The notes: generated by a model from the sequence alone, not told the origin. 64,000 nucleotides of DNA from Rhodospirillales bacterium (GCA_028291345.1 JAQGIF010000126.1:1-64000); one strand, 5' to 3'. Positions 37,905 to 48,318 are shown, counted from the first letter of the stretch. Made by a program: numbers and translations.

Positions 37905-39131
37905 GTGACAGGTCCTTTGCATGGCATTCGCATCGTCGATATTACGGCGGTCCTGATGGGCCCTTATGCCACCCAGACATTGGGCGATATGGGCGCGGAT
38001 GTGATCAAGGTGGAATCGCCCGGCGGCGACGTCACCCGGCAGATCGGGCCCATCCTCCATGAGGGAATCGGGCCGGTCTTCATCAATGCCAATCGCAGCA
38101 AGCGCAGCATCGGGATCGACCTGAAGTCGGAGAAAGGCAAGGCTGCCTTGATGCGGCTGATCGATACCGCCGACGTCTTCACCTACAACATGCGCCCGCA
38201 CACGATGGCCAAGCTCGGCCTGGGCTACGAGGCGGTGTCGAAGGTCAATCCCAAGATCATCTATTGCGGCTTGTTCGGCTACAGCCAGAATGGGCCCTAC
38301 GGCACCCGCCCGGCCTATGACGATCTTATTCAGGGCGCATCGACCATCTCGTCGCTGATCGCCCGCTCGACCGGCGAGATTCCGCGCTATGTGCCCGCGG
38401 CCATCGCCGACCGGATCACCGGTCTCACCGCGATCAACGCCATCCTGGCCGCCCTGATTCACCGTGGTAAGGACGGCAACGGCCAGAAGATCGACGTCCC
38501 GATGTTCGAGACGATGACCAAGTTCTTCCTGAACGACCATATGAGTGGGCTGACCTACGACCCACCGCTGGATAAAGGCGGCTATATCCGCCAGCTGTCG
38601 CGCGACCGTCGTCCATATCAGACCAAGGACGGCTATATCTGCGCGCTGATCTACAACAACAAGCACTGGACCAATTTCTTCCAGGCGATCGGCCGCGAGG
38701 ACACGCTGAAGACCGATCCGCGCTTCGCCTCGGTCACCACCCGCACCGCCAATATCGACGGCATCTATGCCGAGATCGCGGAGCTGTTCAAAACCCGCAC
38801 CACGGCGGAATGGACCAAGCTGCTGGACGATGCCGATATCCCGGTGACGCCGATGCACACGCTGGAGAGCATCTTCACCGACCCGCATCTGGTGGCGACG
38901 AATTTCTTCGAATATGAGAACCACCCGACCGAGGGCCGGCTGCGCCATATGCGTGAGCCGACCGAATGGTCCGAAACCCAGCCGGCCGCCAACCGCCACG
39001 CCCCGCTTTTCGGCGAACATACGGCCGAGATATTGGCCGAGATCGGCTATAGCGACGCTGAAATCGAAAACATGCTAGCGGAAAAAGCAGTGATCGCCGC
39101 CGATGCGCCGGAAGCCGTGGGAGAGCTGTAA
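37905..39131 (+). CDS. CaiB/BaiF family CoA transferase
   Basis: GPLHGIRIVDITAVLMGPYATQTLGDMGADVIKVESPGGDVTRQIGP; NRSKRSIGIDLKSEKGK. Confidence 0.95.
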   Translation: MTGPLHGIRIVDITAVLMGPYATQTLGDMGADVIKVESPGGDVTRQIGPILHEGIGPVFINANRSKRSIGIDLKSEKGKAALMRLIDTADVFTYNMRPHTMAKLGLGYEAVSKVNPKIIYCGLFGYSQNGPYGTRPAYDDLIQGASTISSLIARSTGEIPRYVPAAIADRITGLTAINAILAALIHRGKDGNGQKIDVPMFETMTKFFLNDHMSGLTYDPPLDKGGYIRQLSRDRRPYQTKDGYICALIYNNKHWTNFFQAIGREDTLKTDPRFASVTTRTANIDGIYAEIAELFKTRTTAEWTKLLDDADIPVTPMHTLESIFTDPHLVATNFFEYENHPTEGRLRHMREPTEWSETQPAANRHAPLFGEHTAEILAEIGYSDAEIENMLAEKAVIAADAPEAVGEL

Positions 39132-40297
39132 TGGATTTCCGCCTGACCGAAGAGCAAGAGGCGATCCGCGACGCCATCGCCGGCATCTGCAGCCGCTTCG
39201 ATGACAGCTATTGGCTGAAGAAGGATAAGGAGGGCGGCTTCCCGTACGACTTCCACCAGGCCATCGCCGAAGGCGGTTGGCTCGGCATGTGCACGCCTGA
39301 GGAATATGGCGGCGCGGGTCTTGGTATCACCGAAGCGGCGATCATGATGCAGACGGTCGCCGAATCTGGCGGCGCCATGGCCGCCTGCACCGCGCTTCAC
39401 ATCAATGTCTTCGGGCTACACCCCGTCGTGATGCACGGCACACCCGAACAGAAGCAGCGCATGCTGCCTCCGATCGCGACCGGCAAGGTCAAGGCCTGCT
39501 TCGGCGTGACCGAGCCTAATACCGGCCTTAACACGACCCAGCTGAAGACCAAGGCGGAGCGGCGCAACGACCATTACCTGGTTAACGGCCAGAAGGTCTG
39601 GATTTCCACCGCGCAGGTCGCCGACAAAATATTGCTGCTGGCCCGTACCACCCCGTTGGACGAGGTCAAGAAGCCGACCGAGGGCTTGAGCCTGTTCTAT
39701 ACCGACCTCAACCGCGACAAGATCGCGGTGCGCGAGATCGAGAAGATGGGGCGTAAGGCGCTGGACTCGAACGAGTTGTTCATCGACGGGCTGGAAGTGC
39801 CATTCGAGGACCGCATCGGCGAAGAGGGCAAGGGCTTCAAATATATTCTGGACGGCATGAATCCGGAGCGCGTGCTGCTGGCCGCCGAAGCGGTGGGGCT
39901 GGGCTTGGCGGCGCTGAACAAAGCGACCGCCTATGCCAAGGAGCGCGTCGTTTTCAATCGGCCGATCGGCATGAACCAGTCGGTGCAGCACCCGCTGGCC
40001 AAAAACTGGATGGAGCTGGAAGCGGCGCGGCTGATGGTGATGTGCGGCGCCTGGCAGTTCGATAACGGGCTGAATTCCGGCGCTGCGGCGAACGCCGCCA
40101 AGTATCTCGCCGCCGAGGCGGGCCTCAGCGCCTGCCAGAACGCGGTGATGACGCATGGCGGCTTCGGCTATGCAAAGGAGTTCCATGTCGAACGCTATCT
40201 GCGCGAGATGATGATCCCCTGGATTGCGCCGATTACCCCCAACCTCATCCTCTGCTACATCGCCGAGCGGGTACTCGGGCTGCCGAAGAGCTATTAG
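39131..40297 (+). CDS. Acyl-CoA dehydrogenase family protein
   Basis: [70 protein letters not shown]. Confidence 0.95.
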   Translation: MDFRLTEEQEAIRDAIAGICSRFDDSYWLKKDKEGGFPYDFHQAIAEGGWLGMCTPEEYGGAGLGITEAAIMMQTVAESGGAMAACTALHINVFGLHPVVMHGTPEQKQRMLPPIATGKVKACFGVTEPNTGLNTTQLKTKAERRNDHYLVNGQKVWISTAQVADKILLLARTTPLDEVKKPTEGLSLFYTDLNRDKIAVREIEKMGRKALDSNELFIDGLEVPFEDRIGEEGKGFKYILDGMNPERVLLAAEAVGLGLAALNKATAYAKERVVFNRPIGMNQSVQHPLAKNWMELEAARLMVMCGAWQFDNGLNSGAAANAAKYLAAEAGLSACQNAVMTHGGFGYAKEFHVERYLREMMIPWIAPITPNLILCYIAERVLGLPKSY

Positions 40298-40306
40298 GCT
40301 CGCACC

Positions 40307-42475
40307 CTACGCGGACGTGCTGGACATCAGCGGCAAGGTGCGAATCCGCTTGCCCGTCGCGGCGAAGACAGCGTTGGCGACGGCGGGCCCAATCGGCGGC
40401 ACTCCTGGTTCGCCGACACCTTTTGGCGGTTCGGAGGAGGGCAGAATATGGACCTCGACCTTAGGCATCCCGACCAATCGCAGGACGTGATAGTCGTGAA
40501 AATTCGACTGTTCGACCATTCCGTTCTTCAAGGTGATCGCGCCATGCATCGCCGCGCCGAGGCCGAAGCCGACTCCGCCTTCCATCTGGGCGCGGACAAT
40601 GTCGGGGTTGATCGCGATGCCGCAATCCACGGCGCAAACCACGCGATCCACCGTGATCTTGCCGTCGGCGCCTACGGTTACGTCCGCCACCTGGGCGACG
40701 ATCGTGCTGATGAATTTTGAGATAGCGATCCCACGTCCGCTGCCTTTGGGCGCCTTGCGGCTCCATTCGGCCTTTTCCGCAGCGAGATCGAGCACTGCTA
40801 GCCAGGTAGGCTGCTTGGCCAGCAAGGCCCGCCTGAAGGCGTAAGGGTCCTTGCCCGCCGCATGAGCGAGCTCATCGATGAATGTTTCGATGGCAAAGGT
40901 GGTGTGCGTGAGGCCAACCGAGCGCATCGGATTGACGGTAATGGCGCTTTCGGTGGTGTGCAGCTCGACCGTCAGATTCGGGATCGCATAGGGCAGATCG
41001 GTGAGGCCATCGATCGATGAGCCGTCGATCGCAGTTCCAGAATCGAACGGCGTTCCTTTCATGATCGACTGGCCGACGACCCGATGCCGCCATGCGATCA
41101 GCCCGCCATCGGCGTCCAGCCCGGCTTCGACCGCGTGGTAATACATCGGGCGATATTTGCCGCCGCGTATATCGTCCTCGCGGGTCCAGATCAGCTTGAT
41201 CGGCGTACCATCCGCGCCCATCGCCCTGGCGATCGACGCGGCTTCCATCGTGTAATCCGAATCGAACGGCCCGCGGCGCCCGAAGCCACCGCCGGCGTAG
41301 AGCGTGTTAATCCGCACATATTCGGGATCGAGGCCGGTCAATGCCGCGACATGCTTCTGGTCGCCCGATTGCATCTGCGTGCCGGACCAGATCTCGCAAT
41401 CTGTCTTTGTCAGTCGGACCACGCAGTCGAGCGGCTCCATCGGCGCGTGCGCCAGATAGGGAAATTCGAAATTGGCCGACAAATGTTTTGCCGCTCGAGC
41501 AATGGCCGAATCGCTATCGCCGATGCGTTTTGCGGAGAGGCCAGGTTGGGCGGCGGCGGCGCGATAGGCTGCCATCATTTCGGGCGAACCGCGCGTCTCG
41601 GCTTTTCCGTCGTCCCAAGTCACCTTCAGCGCGTCCCGGCCTTTCTTGGCTGCCCAAAAGCCGCGCGCGACGACCGCTACGCCGGTCGGAAGCTGCACCA
41701 CGCCGACAACGCCGGGCACTGCCTTGGCGGCGCTGTCGTCGAAGGATTTCACGGTCGCTCCGAAGCGGGGCGCATGTGCCACAAGGGCGGTCAGCATGCC
41801 CGGCAAGGTCACGTCGATGGTGAATTTGGCGGTGCCGTCGGTCTTATCGGTGCTGTCCAATCGGGCAAGATGTGGTTGACCGATCAGGGCGAAATCCTTT
41901 GGGTCCTTGAGCGCAACGTCGGTCGGCACCGGCAATGCCGCCGCTATGGCCGCCAGCGCGCCGAAGCGTGCGGTCTTGCCGGATCGGGCATGATGAACGA
42001 CGCCGGCAGCGACGGTCACCTCGTTCGCAGGCACGCCCCAATCGGCCGCGGCCGCGGCGACCAGCATAGCTCGCGCAGTCGCTCCGGCCTTGCGCAGCTG
42101 GTCCCACGAGGCGGTCATTGACAGGCTGCCGCCGGTCCCCTGCATCCGCAGCGCCGAATTTATGTAGAGCTTGAGATCGACCGGTGCGGTCTCGATCCTG
42201 ACACGGGACCAGTCGGCGTCCAGCTCATCCGCCAGGATTGTCGCGACGCCGGTATATACCCCTTGCCCCATCTCGGTGTGCTTGGAGATCACCGTGACAG
42301 TGTCATCGGGTGCGATGCGGACGAACGCATTCGCCAAAAACGGCCTAGCCTCCGCTGTGCTTTTGGCTTCGCGGGAGAGGCCGCCCCAGGAAAAGCCCAC
42401 GACAAGGCCCAGCGACGCTGTAGCGGCGCCCTTCAGTACGGCGCGGCGGGTCGGGTTCGGGAGAAGTCCGGCCAT
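40307..42475 (-). CDS. Molybdopterin-binding oxidoreductase subunit (isoquinoline 1-oxidoreductase beta-like)
   Basis: Tat-type N-terminus [79 protein letters not shown]. Confidence 0.9.
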   Translation of the reverse strand: MAGLLPNPTRRAVLKGAATASLGLVVGFSWGGLSREAKSTAEARPFLANAFVRIAPDDTVTVISKHTEMGQGVYTGVATILADELDADWSRVRIETAPVDLKLYINSALRMQGTGGSLSMTASWDQLRKAGATARAMLVAAAAADWGVPANEVTVAAGVVHHARSGKTARFGALAAIAAALPVPTDVALKDPKDFALIGQPHLARLDSTDKTDGTAKFTIDVTLPGMLTALVAHAPRFGATVKSFDDSAAKAVPGVVGVVQLPTGVAVVARGFWAAKKGRDALKVTWDDGKAETRGSPEMMAAYRAAAAQPGLSAKRIGDSDSAIARAAKHLSANFEFPYLAHAPMEPLDCVVRLTKTDCEIWSGTQMQSGDQKHVAALTGLDPEYVRINTLYAGGGFGRRGPFDSDYTMEAASIARAMGADGTPIKLIWTREDDIRGGKYRPMYYHAVEAGLDADGGLIAWRHRVVGQSIMKGTPFDSGTAIDGSSIDGLTDLPYAIPNLTVELHTTESAITVNPMRSVGLTHTTFAIETFIDELAHAAGKDPYAFRRALLAKQPTWLAVLDLAAEKAEWSRKAPKGSGRGIAISKFISTIVAQVADVTVGADGKITVDRVVCAVDCGIAINPDIVRAQMEGGVGFGLGAAMHGAITLKNGMVEQSNFHDYHVLRLVGMPKVEVHILPSSEPPKGVGEPGVPPIGPAVANAVFAATGKRIRTLPLMSSTSA

Positions 42476-42478
42476 GGC

Positions 42479-42937
42479 TCAGCCCTCCATCATCTTGGCG
42501 GCGGTATGGATGGCGGCGCGGATGCGGTTATAGGTGGCGCAGCGGCAGAGATTGCCGTTCATCGCGGTGTCGATGTCGCGGTCCGACGGCTCGGGCGTAT
42601 GGCTCAGCAGCGCCACTGCCGACATGATCTGCCCGGACTGGCAATAGCCGCACTGGACGACATCGAGTTGCCGCCAAGCGGCCTGGACGGCTTTCGCCGC
42701 TCGGCCCGATAGGCCCTCGATCGTGACCACCGCCTTGCCGGCGGCCAGTTCGACCGGCATTTGGCAGGAGCGGGTGGGTGCGCCGTCGATATGGACGGTG
42801 CAGGCGCCGCATTCACCGATGCCGCAGCCGAATTTCGTGCCGGTCAGGCCGGCGGTCTCGCGAATGGCCCATAGAAGCGGCATTTCCGGGTCGTCATCGA
42901 CCGACAGAGTTGCGCCGTTCAGAGTGAATTTCACCAT
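42479..42937 (-). CDS. (2Fe-2S)-binding oxidoreductase subunit (isoquinoline 1-oxidoreductase alpha-like)
   Basis: [20 protein letters not shown] and [15 protein letters not shown]...[17 protein letters not shown] cluster motifs; start [15 protein letters not shown]. Confidence 0.93.
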   Translation of the reverse strand: MVKFTLNGATLSVDDDPEMPLLWAIRETAGLTGTKFGCGIGECGACTVHIDGAPTRSCQMPVELAAGKAVVTIEGLSGRAAKAVQAAWRQLDVVQCGYCQSGQIMSAVALLSHTPEPSDRDIDTAMNGNLCRCATYNRIRAAIHTAAKMMEG

Positions 42938-43136
42938 CGCATTTTCCCGCCCAGACGACCCGTTCATGCGCCGTAGGATAGGCCGGTGACGGGCGGAGCG
43001 CCATAATTAAGGTAAGGGAGGGGGCAGGCTGCCCTGGGAGAAGTTTGGACGTTGTTTCCTTGCCGCTACCGCCGCTTTCAGCCATTCTCCGTTGAAATTG
43101 GCCAAAGGCCGACATGATCTGGGAGCGGGGAATTTC

Positions 43137-44369
43137 ATGGGGACAGTAGCTCCGGTTATGCCCGAGGTCGATTTCGGCGCCGACCCGCTGGAGGACCTGT
43201 ATGAACGCATAGCGACATTGCGGGGGCAGGGCAGCCGCGTCGTGCCGGTGCGTTACATCGGCGAAATCGCCTGGCTTGTCCTACGCTATGACGACGTGAC
43301 CAGAACCTTTGCCGACGAGAAGCGGCTTCCGGCTGCGGCGGCCTATGAGCGGACCGGGATGCCTGCGATGGGCCGGATATTGATGGCGATGCGGGGCGAC
43401 CAGCATCGCGTCAACCGTGCCTTGGCGGGTGGGGCGCTTCTGCCTGGCGCGATTCGCCGCGCGACGGAAAGGTTGCTGGTTCCGGTGGCCAACTTGCTGA
43501 TCGATGCCTTCGGCGATCGGCGTGAACTCGACCTGGTCGAATCCTATACACGGCGCTATCCCTTCAACATTATCAGCCGGCTGCTGGGGGTGCCGATCGA
43601 GGATGAGGCGCGGATCATTGGCTGGCTGGGCCGGCTCATCCGGCTGCAATGGGACCGCGAAAGTGCGCTCCAGGCCCGCGCCGAGCTCGACGCCTATCTG
43701 ACGCCGGTCCTGGAGCAGCGCAGGCGCGAACCGGGCGAGGACCTGATCTCGCAGCTGGTGACCGCCGAGATCGATGGGCAGCGTCTCCAGGAAGAGGAGA
43801 TACTGTCCTTCCTGCGGCTGCTCTATCCGGCCGGTGGCGAAACCACCTTTCTCACCATGAGCGGGCTGATGCTCGAAGTCCTCTCGGACCGGGCGCTGTA
43901 CGACCGGCTGATCGCCCGCCCCGAGGACCGCGCGAGGGCGACCGAGGAGGCGTTGCGCAAGCACGCGCCTGCAACTCTGCTGCCGCGTTTCGCCGAGACT
44001 GCGGTGACGATAGCCGATATCGAGATTCCGGCCCGCAGCATGATTCTGCTGGGCAGCGGCGCGGCCAACCACGACCCAGATATTTTCCCAGACCCGGAAC
44101 GGTTCTCGCTCGAACGCGGCGCGAACGCTCACGCTACCTTCGGGCGAGGCCCGCATTTCTGCCTGGGCTCGCATCTGGCGCGCGAGGAGCTGCGCATTTC
44201 GCTGACCTTGCTGCTGGAGCGGCTGCCGGGCTTGCGCTTGGCCGACGACCGCACGATCCATGCCACCGGCGCGGTGGTGCGCGGCATTCATACGCTCCCG
44301 GTCGCGTTCGATGCGCTGCTGCCCACCGTCGCCTATGCCGACCCGGCCCGCAAGGGAGCCGCCCGATGA
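43137..44369 (+). CDS. Cytochrome P450
   Basis: I-helix YPAGGETTFL, ExxR EALR, heme motif FGRGPHFCLGSHLAREEL. Confidence 0.94.
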   Translation: MGTVAPVMPEVDFGADPLEDLYERIATLRGQGSRVVPVRYIGEIAWLVLRYDDVTRTFADEKRLPAAAAYERTGMPAMGRILMAMRGDQHRVNRALAGGALLPGAIRRATERLLVPVANLLIDAFGDRRELDLVESYTRRYPFNIISRLLGVPIEDEARIIGWLGRLIRLQWDRESALQARAELDAYLTPVLEQRRREPGEDLISQLVTAEIDGQRLQEEEILSFLRLLYPAGGETTFLTMSGLMLEVLSDRALYDRLIARPEDRARATEEALRKHAPATLLPRFAETAVTIADIEIPARSMILLGSGAANHDPDIFPDPERFSLERGANAHATFGRGPHFCLGSHLAREELRISLTLLLERLPGLRLADDRTIHATGAVVRGIHTLPVAFDALLPTVAYADPARKGAAR

Positions 44370-45541
44370 ATGTGCGGCCCTTCACGATAAAGATCGCGGA
44401 TCCCGTTCTGGACGATCTGGCCGAACGGCTGGACCGCACGCGCTGGTCGGCGGATTTCGCTAATCGCGATTGGGCCTATGGCGCTGAGTCAGGCTATCTG
44501 CACGATCTGGTCCGCTATTGGCGCAGCTCGTATGACTGGCGGCCCCACGAAGCCCTGATGAACCGGTTCGCGCATTTCCGGACCGAGATCGACAATGTGC
44601 CGATCCATTTCATCCATGAGCGCGGGAAGGGCCCAAAGCCGATGCCCTTGATCCTGACGCATGGCTGGCCCTGGACGTTCTGGGATTGGCAGAAGGTTAT
44701 TGGTCCGCTGGCCGATCCGGCGGCCTTCGGCGGTGACCCGGCGGATGCGTTCGATGTCGTCGCGCCGGATTTGCCCGGCTTCGGCTTTTCGTCGCCGCTG
44801 AACCGCGCGGGGGTCGATGCGCTGCTGACCGCCGACCTCTGGCAGAGGCTGATGAACGACGTGCTGGGCTATGGCCGGTTTGGTGCCCATGGTGGGGATT
44901 GGGGGGCCTTCGTCACCGCCCAGCTGGGCCACAAGCATGCCGACAGGCTGGTCGGCATCCATTTGGCCAACGGCGCACCGCTCGATTTTTTCCAAACCGG
45001 GCTGCCCGGGGCCGAGGACTACGCACCCGACGAGGCCGGTCTCCGTGAGCGCACCGTAGGCTTCTTCGCCCAGGGCCACGGCTATTCCGCGATCCAGAGC
45101 ACCAGGCCGCAGACGCTGGCCTATGGGCTTGCCGACTCTCCGGTCGGCCTCGCTGCCTGGCTGGTCGAAAAGCGGCGCGACTGGAGCGATTGCGGCGGCG
45201 ATGTCGAACGCTGCCATTCCAAGGACGACCTGCTGACCTCGGTAATGCTCTACTGGGTCACTCAAACCATCGGCACCTCTGTCCGCTATTATTATGAGGG
45301 CGCGCAGAATCCCTGGAAGCCGAGCCATGGCGACATGCCGGTGGTCAATACGCCCACCGGCATCATCCGCTTCGACAATGACGTCTGCTATTTCCCGCGC
45401 AAGGTGATGGAGCGGCATTACGACATCAGGCATTGGACGCGCGTCGCCACCGGCGGCCATTTCGCGCCGATGGAGCAGCCGGAAATTCTGGTCGATGACC
45501 TCCGAGCCTTCTTCCGGCCGCTGAGGCGCTGGTCTCTATAA
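44366..45541 (+). CDS. Epoxide hydrolase (alpha/beta fold with N-terminal EHN region)
   Basis: MNVRPFTIKIADPVLDDLAERLDRTRWSADF; LILTHGWPWTFWDWQKVI; FGAHGGDWGAFVTAQLGHKH; ATGA overlap with P450. Confidence 0.93.
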   Translation: MNVRPFTIKIADPVLDDLAERLDRTRWSADFANRDWAYGAESGYLHDLVRYWRSSYDWRPHEALMNRFAHFRTEIDNVPIHFIHERGKGPKPMPLILTHGWPWTFWDWQKVIGPLADPAAFGGDPADAFDVVAPDLPGFGFSSPLNRAGVDALLTADLWQRLMNDVLGYGRFGAHGGDWGAFVTAQLGHKHADRLVGIHLANGAPLDFFQTGLPGAEDYAPDEAGLRERTVGFFAQGHGYSAIQSTRPQTLAYGLADSPVGLAAWLVEKRRDWSDCGGDVERCHSKDDLLTSVMLYWVTQTIGTSVRYYYEGAQNPWKPSHGDMPVVNTPTGIIRFDNDVCYFPRKVMERHYDIRHWTRVATGGHFAPMEQPEILVDDLRAFFRPLRRWSL

Positions 45542-46461
45542 GCCTCGCGGAAGGCCGCGCTTGCGAAACAGAGGAGGTGGGACGGGCGGCAATTCTAAGC
45601 CATCCACGGGCAGCTCCCCGACAGGTCGTATCCCCACATGAACAGAGCGGCCATAAGGACGGCAGACGGATTCGCCTCGCACCCATTTCAGGATGAAGTT
45701 GACGGTCGGGATGATCTGAACCTTGCCGGCAAAGGTGTTGAAGGCATATTCGCCGGGCAGCAAAGGCTTCTGCCACACGCCCCGGCTTCCATGCAGCTGA
45801 CGGCCGCGATAGCCGCCCGCCTTCAGAAAGGCCTCCGGCTCCTGGAAGTTGTTGTGGAAGGCTTCTGCCTGTGTCCGGTCGGCGCCCACCTCCGGCGCGA
45901 TGATCTCGCCCGACGGCAAGGACGGCCCATCGTGAACTGTCACTCCGCCAACGCCGTCGCCGCCGATGGCCAGAATGAGCGGGGCGAGCCCATTGCGATC
46001 GGCGATGGTCTGCGCCATGCCGTCCAGCACTTACTGTTCCTGCAAGCTGAGCGCATGGCCATAGACTCGCTCGTCGGTCACGATGGCGAATTGCGTCGTG
46101 TTTATGGCATAGGTGCCCTCACGCAGGATCTTGCGCTGCGGCCCTTTCCGCCCCCCATTCACCAGGAACCGGCGCGCATCCTGGAAATCTGATATGTCGT
46201 CGGTTTCATTCGAGGCCAGCACTTGGCTTGACGCAACGGCTGTCCGTCACGCGCGAAGACATAGGGGATCTTGCCCTGTCCCACCGTCACCAGATCGGAC
46301 ATATGGATGCGATAGGTGAACGGCATGAACATATGGATGCCGCCGCGCACAATCTTCGGCTGGAAACCCGCTTCGTCGTGCAGTGCGATGAACCCCGATA
46401 TAATCGAACCTTTCGTGGACCGTCGTAGAACTGTGTCATTCAGAGGTGACGCAGCCGTCAT
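45536..46461 (-). pseudogene. Degraded SPFH/flotillin-like (band 7) gene
   Basis: Three ORF pieces collinear with one SPFH protein: PKIVRGGIHMFMPFTYRIHMSDLVTVGQGKIPYVFARDGQPL | VLASNETDDISDFQDARRFLVNGGRKGPQRKILREGTYAINTTQFAIVTDERVYG | TAA | VLDGMAQTIADRNGLAPLIL...GEIIAPEVG...FHNNFQEPEAFLKAGGYRGRQL. Frameshift near 46221-46235, in-frame TAA at 46031-46033, C-terminus missing. Confidence 0.75.
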
Positions 46462-46539
46462 GTAGCGGACACACTGCGGCGAGCTTCGCGGTGGGAATAT
46501 GCTTGGCCGGGAGGGGCAGGTTTTTATCGGCCTCTCGCA

Positions 46540-47862
46540 TCAAATCACCCTGGACACCTGCAGCACCAGCCAGGCATTTGCCGCGCCGATCATGCCGAAA
46601 AGGCCCCATGACACGATCCGCGTCATCGCCGAATTCGCGAACTCTCCCATCAATGTCCCGCTGCCGGTAAAGCGGATCAGCGGGAACATCGCGAACGGCA
46701 GCTGCAGGCTGAGTACCACTTGGCTCATCACCAGCATGCGTCCGACCGAATGCTCGCCCAGGAGCATCACGCCGGCCATCGCCGGGCCAAGCGCCAGCGC
46801 CCTGGTGATCAGTCTGCGCTGCCAGCAGGGGATGCTCATCTTGAGAAAGCCCTCCAGGATCACCTGGCCGGCGATCGTGCCGGTGAAGGTTGAACTTTGG
46901 CCCGAGGCGAACAGCGCCAGTCCGAACAGGATGCCCGCCGCCGCCGTCCCCGCGATCGGATCCAATAGGTGATAGGCATCCTCGATTTCGGCGACACCGG
47001 TACGGCCCGAAAAATAGAAGGCGCTGCCGGCCAGGATCAGGATCGCAGCATTGACGATCAGCGCCAGCATCAATGACGCGACGGTATCCAGCCGCACCAT
47101 CCCGATCGCCTCGCCGACGTCGCCGCGATTGCCGCGCACTTGCCGCGTTTGCACGATCGACGAGTGCAGATAGAGATTATGCGGCATCACCGTTGCACCC
47201 AGTATGCCGATCGCGAGATAGAGCGGCTGCTCGCTGGACAGTAGGCGCCCCGGGGGCACAAAGCCCAGCGCCACCTGGCTCCAATCGGTCGGCACAAAAG
47301 CGAGTTCGGCGAAAAAGCATAGGCCGATGGTGGCGACCAGCGCGAATATGATGGCTTCGATCTGGCGGAAGCCATGTCCCTTTAGGCCCAGTACGATCAG
47401 CGTGTCGAAGGTCGTCAACAGCACGCCGATCGGAAGCGACACGCCCAGCAGCAGCTTGAAGGCCAGCGCGGACCCCAGCACCTCGGCCAGGTCGGTCGCG
47501 ACGATCGCGATCTCGGCCAGGATCCACATGAAGCGCGACAGTGCGGGGTTCAGATTCTCCCGCGACAGAACCGCCAGGTCCTTACCGGTGACCAAGCCCA
47601 GCCGTGCGCTCAAACATTGCAGCACGATCGCCGCCAGGCTGGACAGCAACACGACGAACAGCATCGCGTAGCCATATTGCGACCCAGCCTGGATATCGGT
47701 CGCCCAATTGCCCGGATCCATATAGCCGACCGAGATCAGCAGCCCTGGACCGGCGAAGCGTAGCAGCTTCTTCCAACCGGGATCGCCGGCGGGGACGACG
47801 ACGCTGCCTTTCACCTCCGCGGGGCAAAAAGGCGCGGTTGCAGTTTTGGGGAGGCTGAGCAT
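46540..47862 (-). CDS. mntH: Nramp family divalent metal (Mn2+/Fe2+) transporter
   Basis: ISVGYMDPGNWATDIQAGSQYGYAMLFVVLLSSLAAIVLQCLSARLG; GATVMPHNLYLHSSIVQTR; ASGQSSTFTGTIAGQVILEGFL. Confidence 0.95.
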   Translation of the reverse strand: MLSLPKTATAPFCPAEVKGSVVVPAGDPGWKKLLRFAGPGLLISVGYMDPGNWATDIQAGSQYGYAMLFVVLLSSLAAIVLQCLSARLGLVTGKDLAVLSRENLNPALSRFMWILAEIAIVATDLAEVLGSALAFKLLLGVSLPIGVLLTTFDTLIVLGLKGHGFRQIEAIIFALVATIGLCFFAELAFVPTDWSQVALGFVPPGRLLSSEQPLYLAIGILGATVMPHNLYLHSSIVQTRQVRGNRGDVGEAIGMVRLDTVASLMLALIVNAAILILAGSAFYFSGRTGVAEIEDAYHLLDPIAGTAAAGILFGLALFASGQSSTFTGTIAGQVILEGFLKMSIPCWQRRLITRALALGPAMAGVMLLGEHSVGRMLVMSQVVLSLQLPFAMFPLIRFTGSGTLMGEFANSAMTRIVSWGLFGMIGAANAWLVLQVSRVI

Positions 47863-48102
47863 GGTGCAGTTATAATGCCGTGCGTAACCGCGAAACTATG
47901 TCAGGATTGCTGCTTTATGGTTCCCCTTGCTGCCGGCATACCTAAAAAGGATTAGTGGGGCATGTGACCCGGCGTCGCGTGTCGCTGTTAAGGGGCTGTA
48001 GCCCTTTGCAATGGTCTCGACTCGTGATTTCCTCAACCTAACTATAATAGATTACGGTGCCAACGAAGCGCCCGGACCTGACAGAGCCTGAGAGAGGGCA
48101 TA

Positions 48103-48297
48103 ATGAACGATGCAGATATAAGGGCGATCGAAGATGCCCTGCAATCCAATCCCCTGGCGATCGCTGAAGCCGAGGGTCATTTGAAAAAAGGTCTCCTGAT
48201 CCTCAGCAAGGAGATCGGACTGACCGCAACCAGCAATGTGGTCTCGGGTATTCTGGCCCGCCTGCATGGCGACATACCGGAAGGCCGCCTGCACTAA
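48103..48297 (+). CDS. Small hypothetical protein
   Basis: 64 aa; purine-rich segment before ATG (agagagggcataATG); TATAAT hexamer at 48043-48048; hairpin after stop. Confidence 0.5.
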   Translation: MNDADIRAIEDALQSNPLAIAEAEGHLKKGLLILSKEIGLTATSNVVSGILARLHGDIPEGRLH

Positions 48298-48304
48298 GGA
48301 TCCG

Positions 48305-48318
48305 GCCCGCTCGCGGGC
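48305..48318 (+). terminator. GC-rich hairpin after the small ORF
   Basis: GCCCGC-TC-GCGGGC directly downstream of the TAA; no T-tract. Confidence 0.3.

Noticed and set aside
37857-39020. 387-aa minus-strand ORF
   Set aside because: Antisense to the CoA transferase, which has clear family motifs.
41084-42121. 345-aa plus-strand ORF
   Set aside because: Antisense to the molybdopterin subunit; His/Arg/Gly-rich with no domain.
43649-44365. Upstream part of the 630-aa ORF 43649..45541 (+)
   Set aside because: It lies out of frame inside the well-supported P450 gene; the real protein starts at 44366.
45638-46192. 184-aa plus-strand ORF
   Set aside because: Antisense to the SPFH pseudogene fragments, which carry the recognisable homology.
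48052-48294. 80-aa minus-strand ORF opposite the small ORF
   Set aside because: The plus-strand 64-aa ORF has better upstream signals; the minus ORF looks like its shadow.
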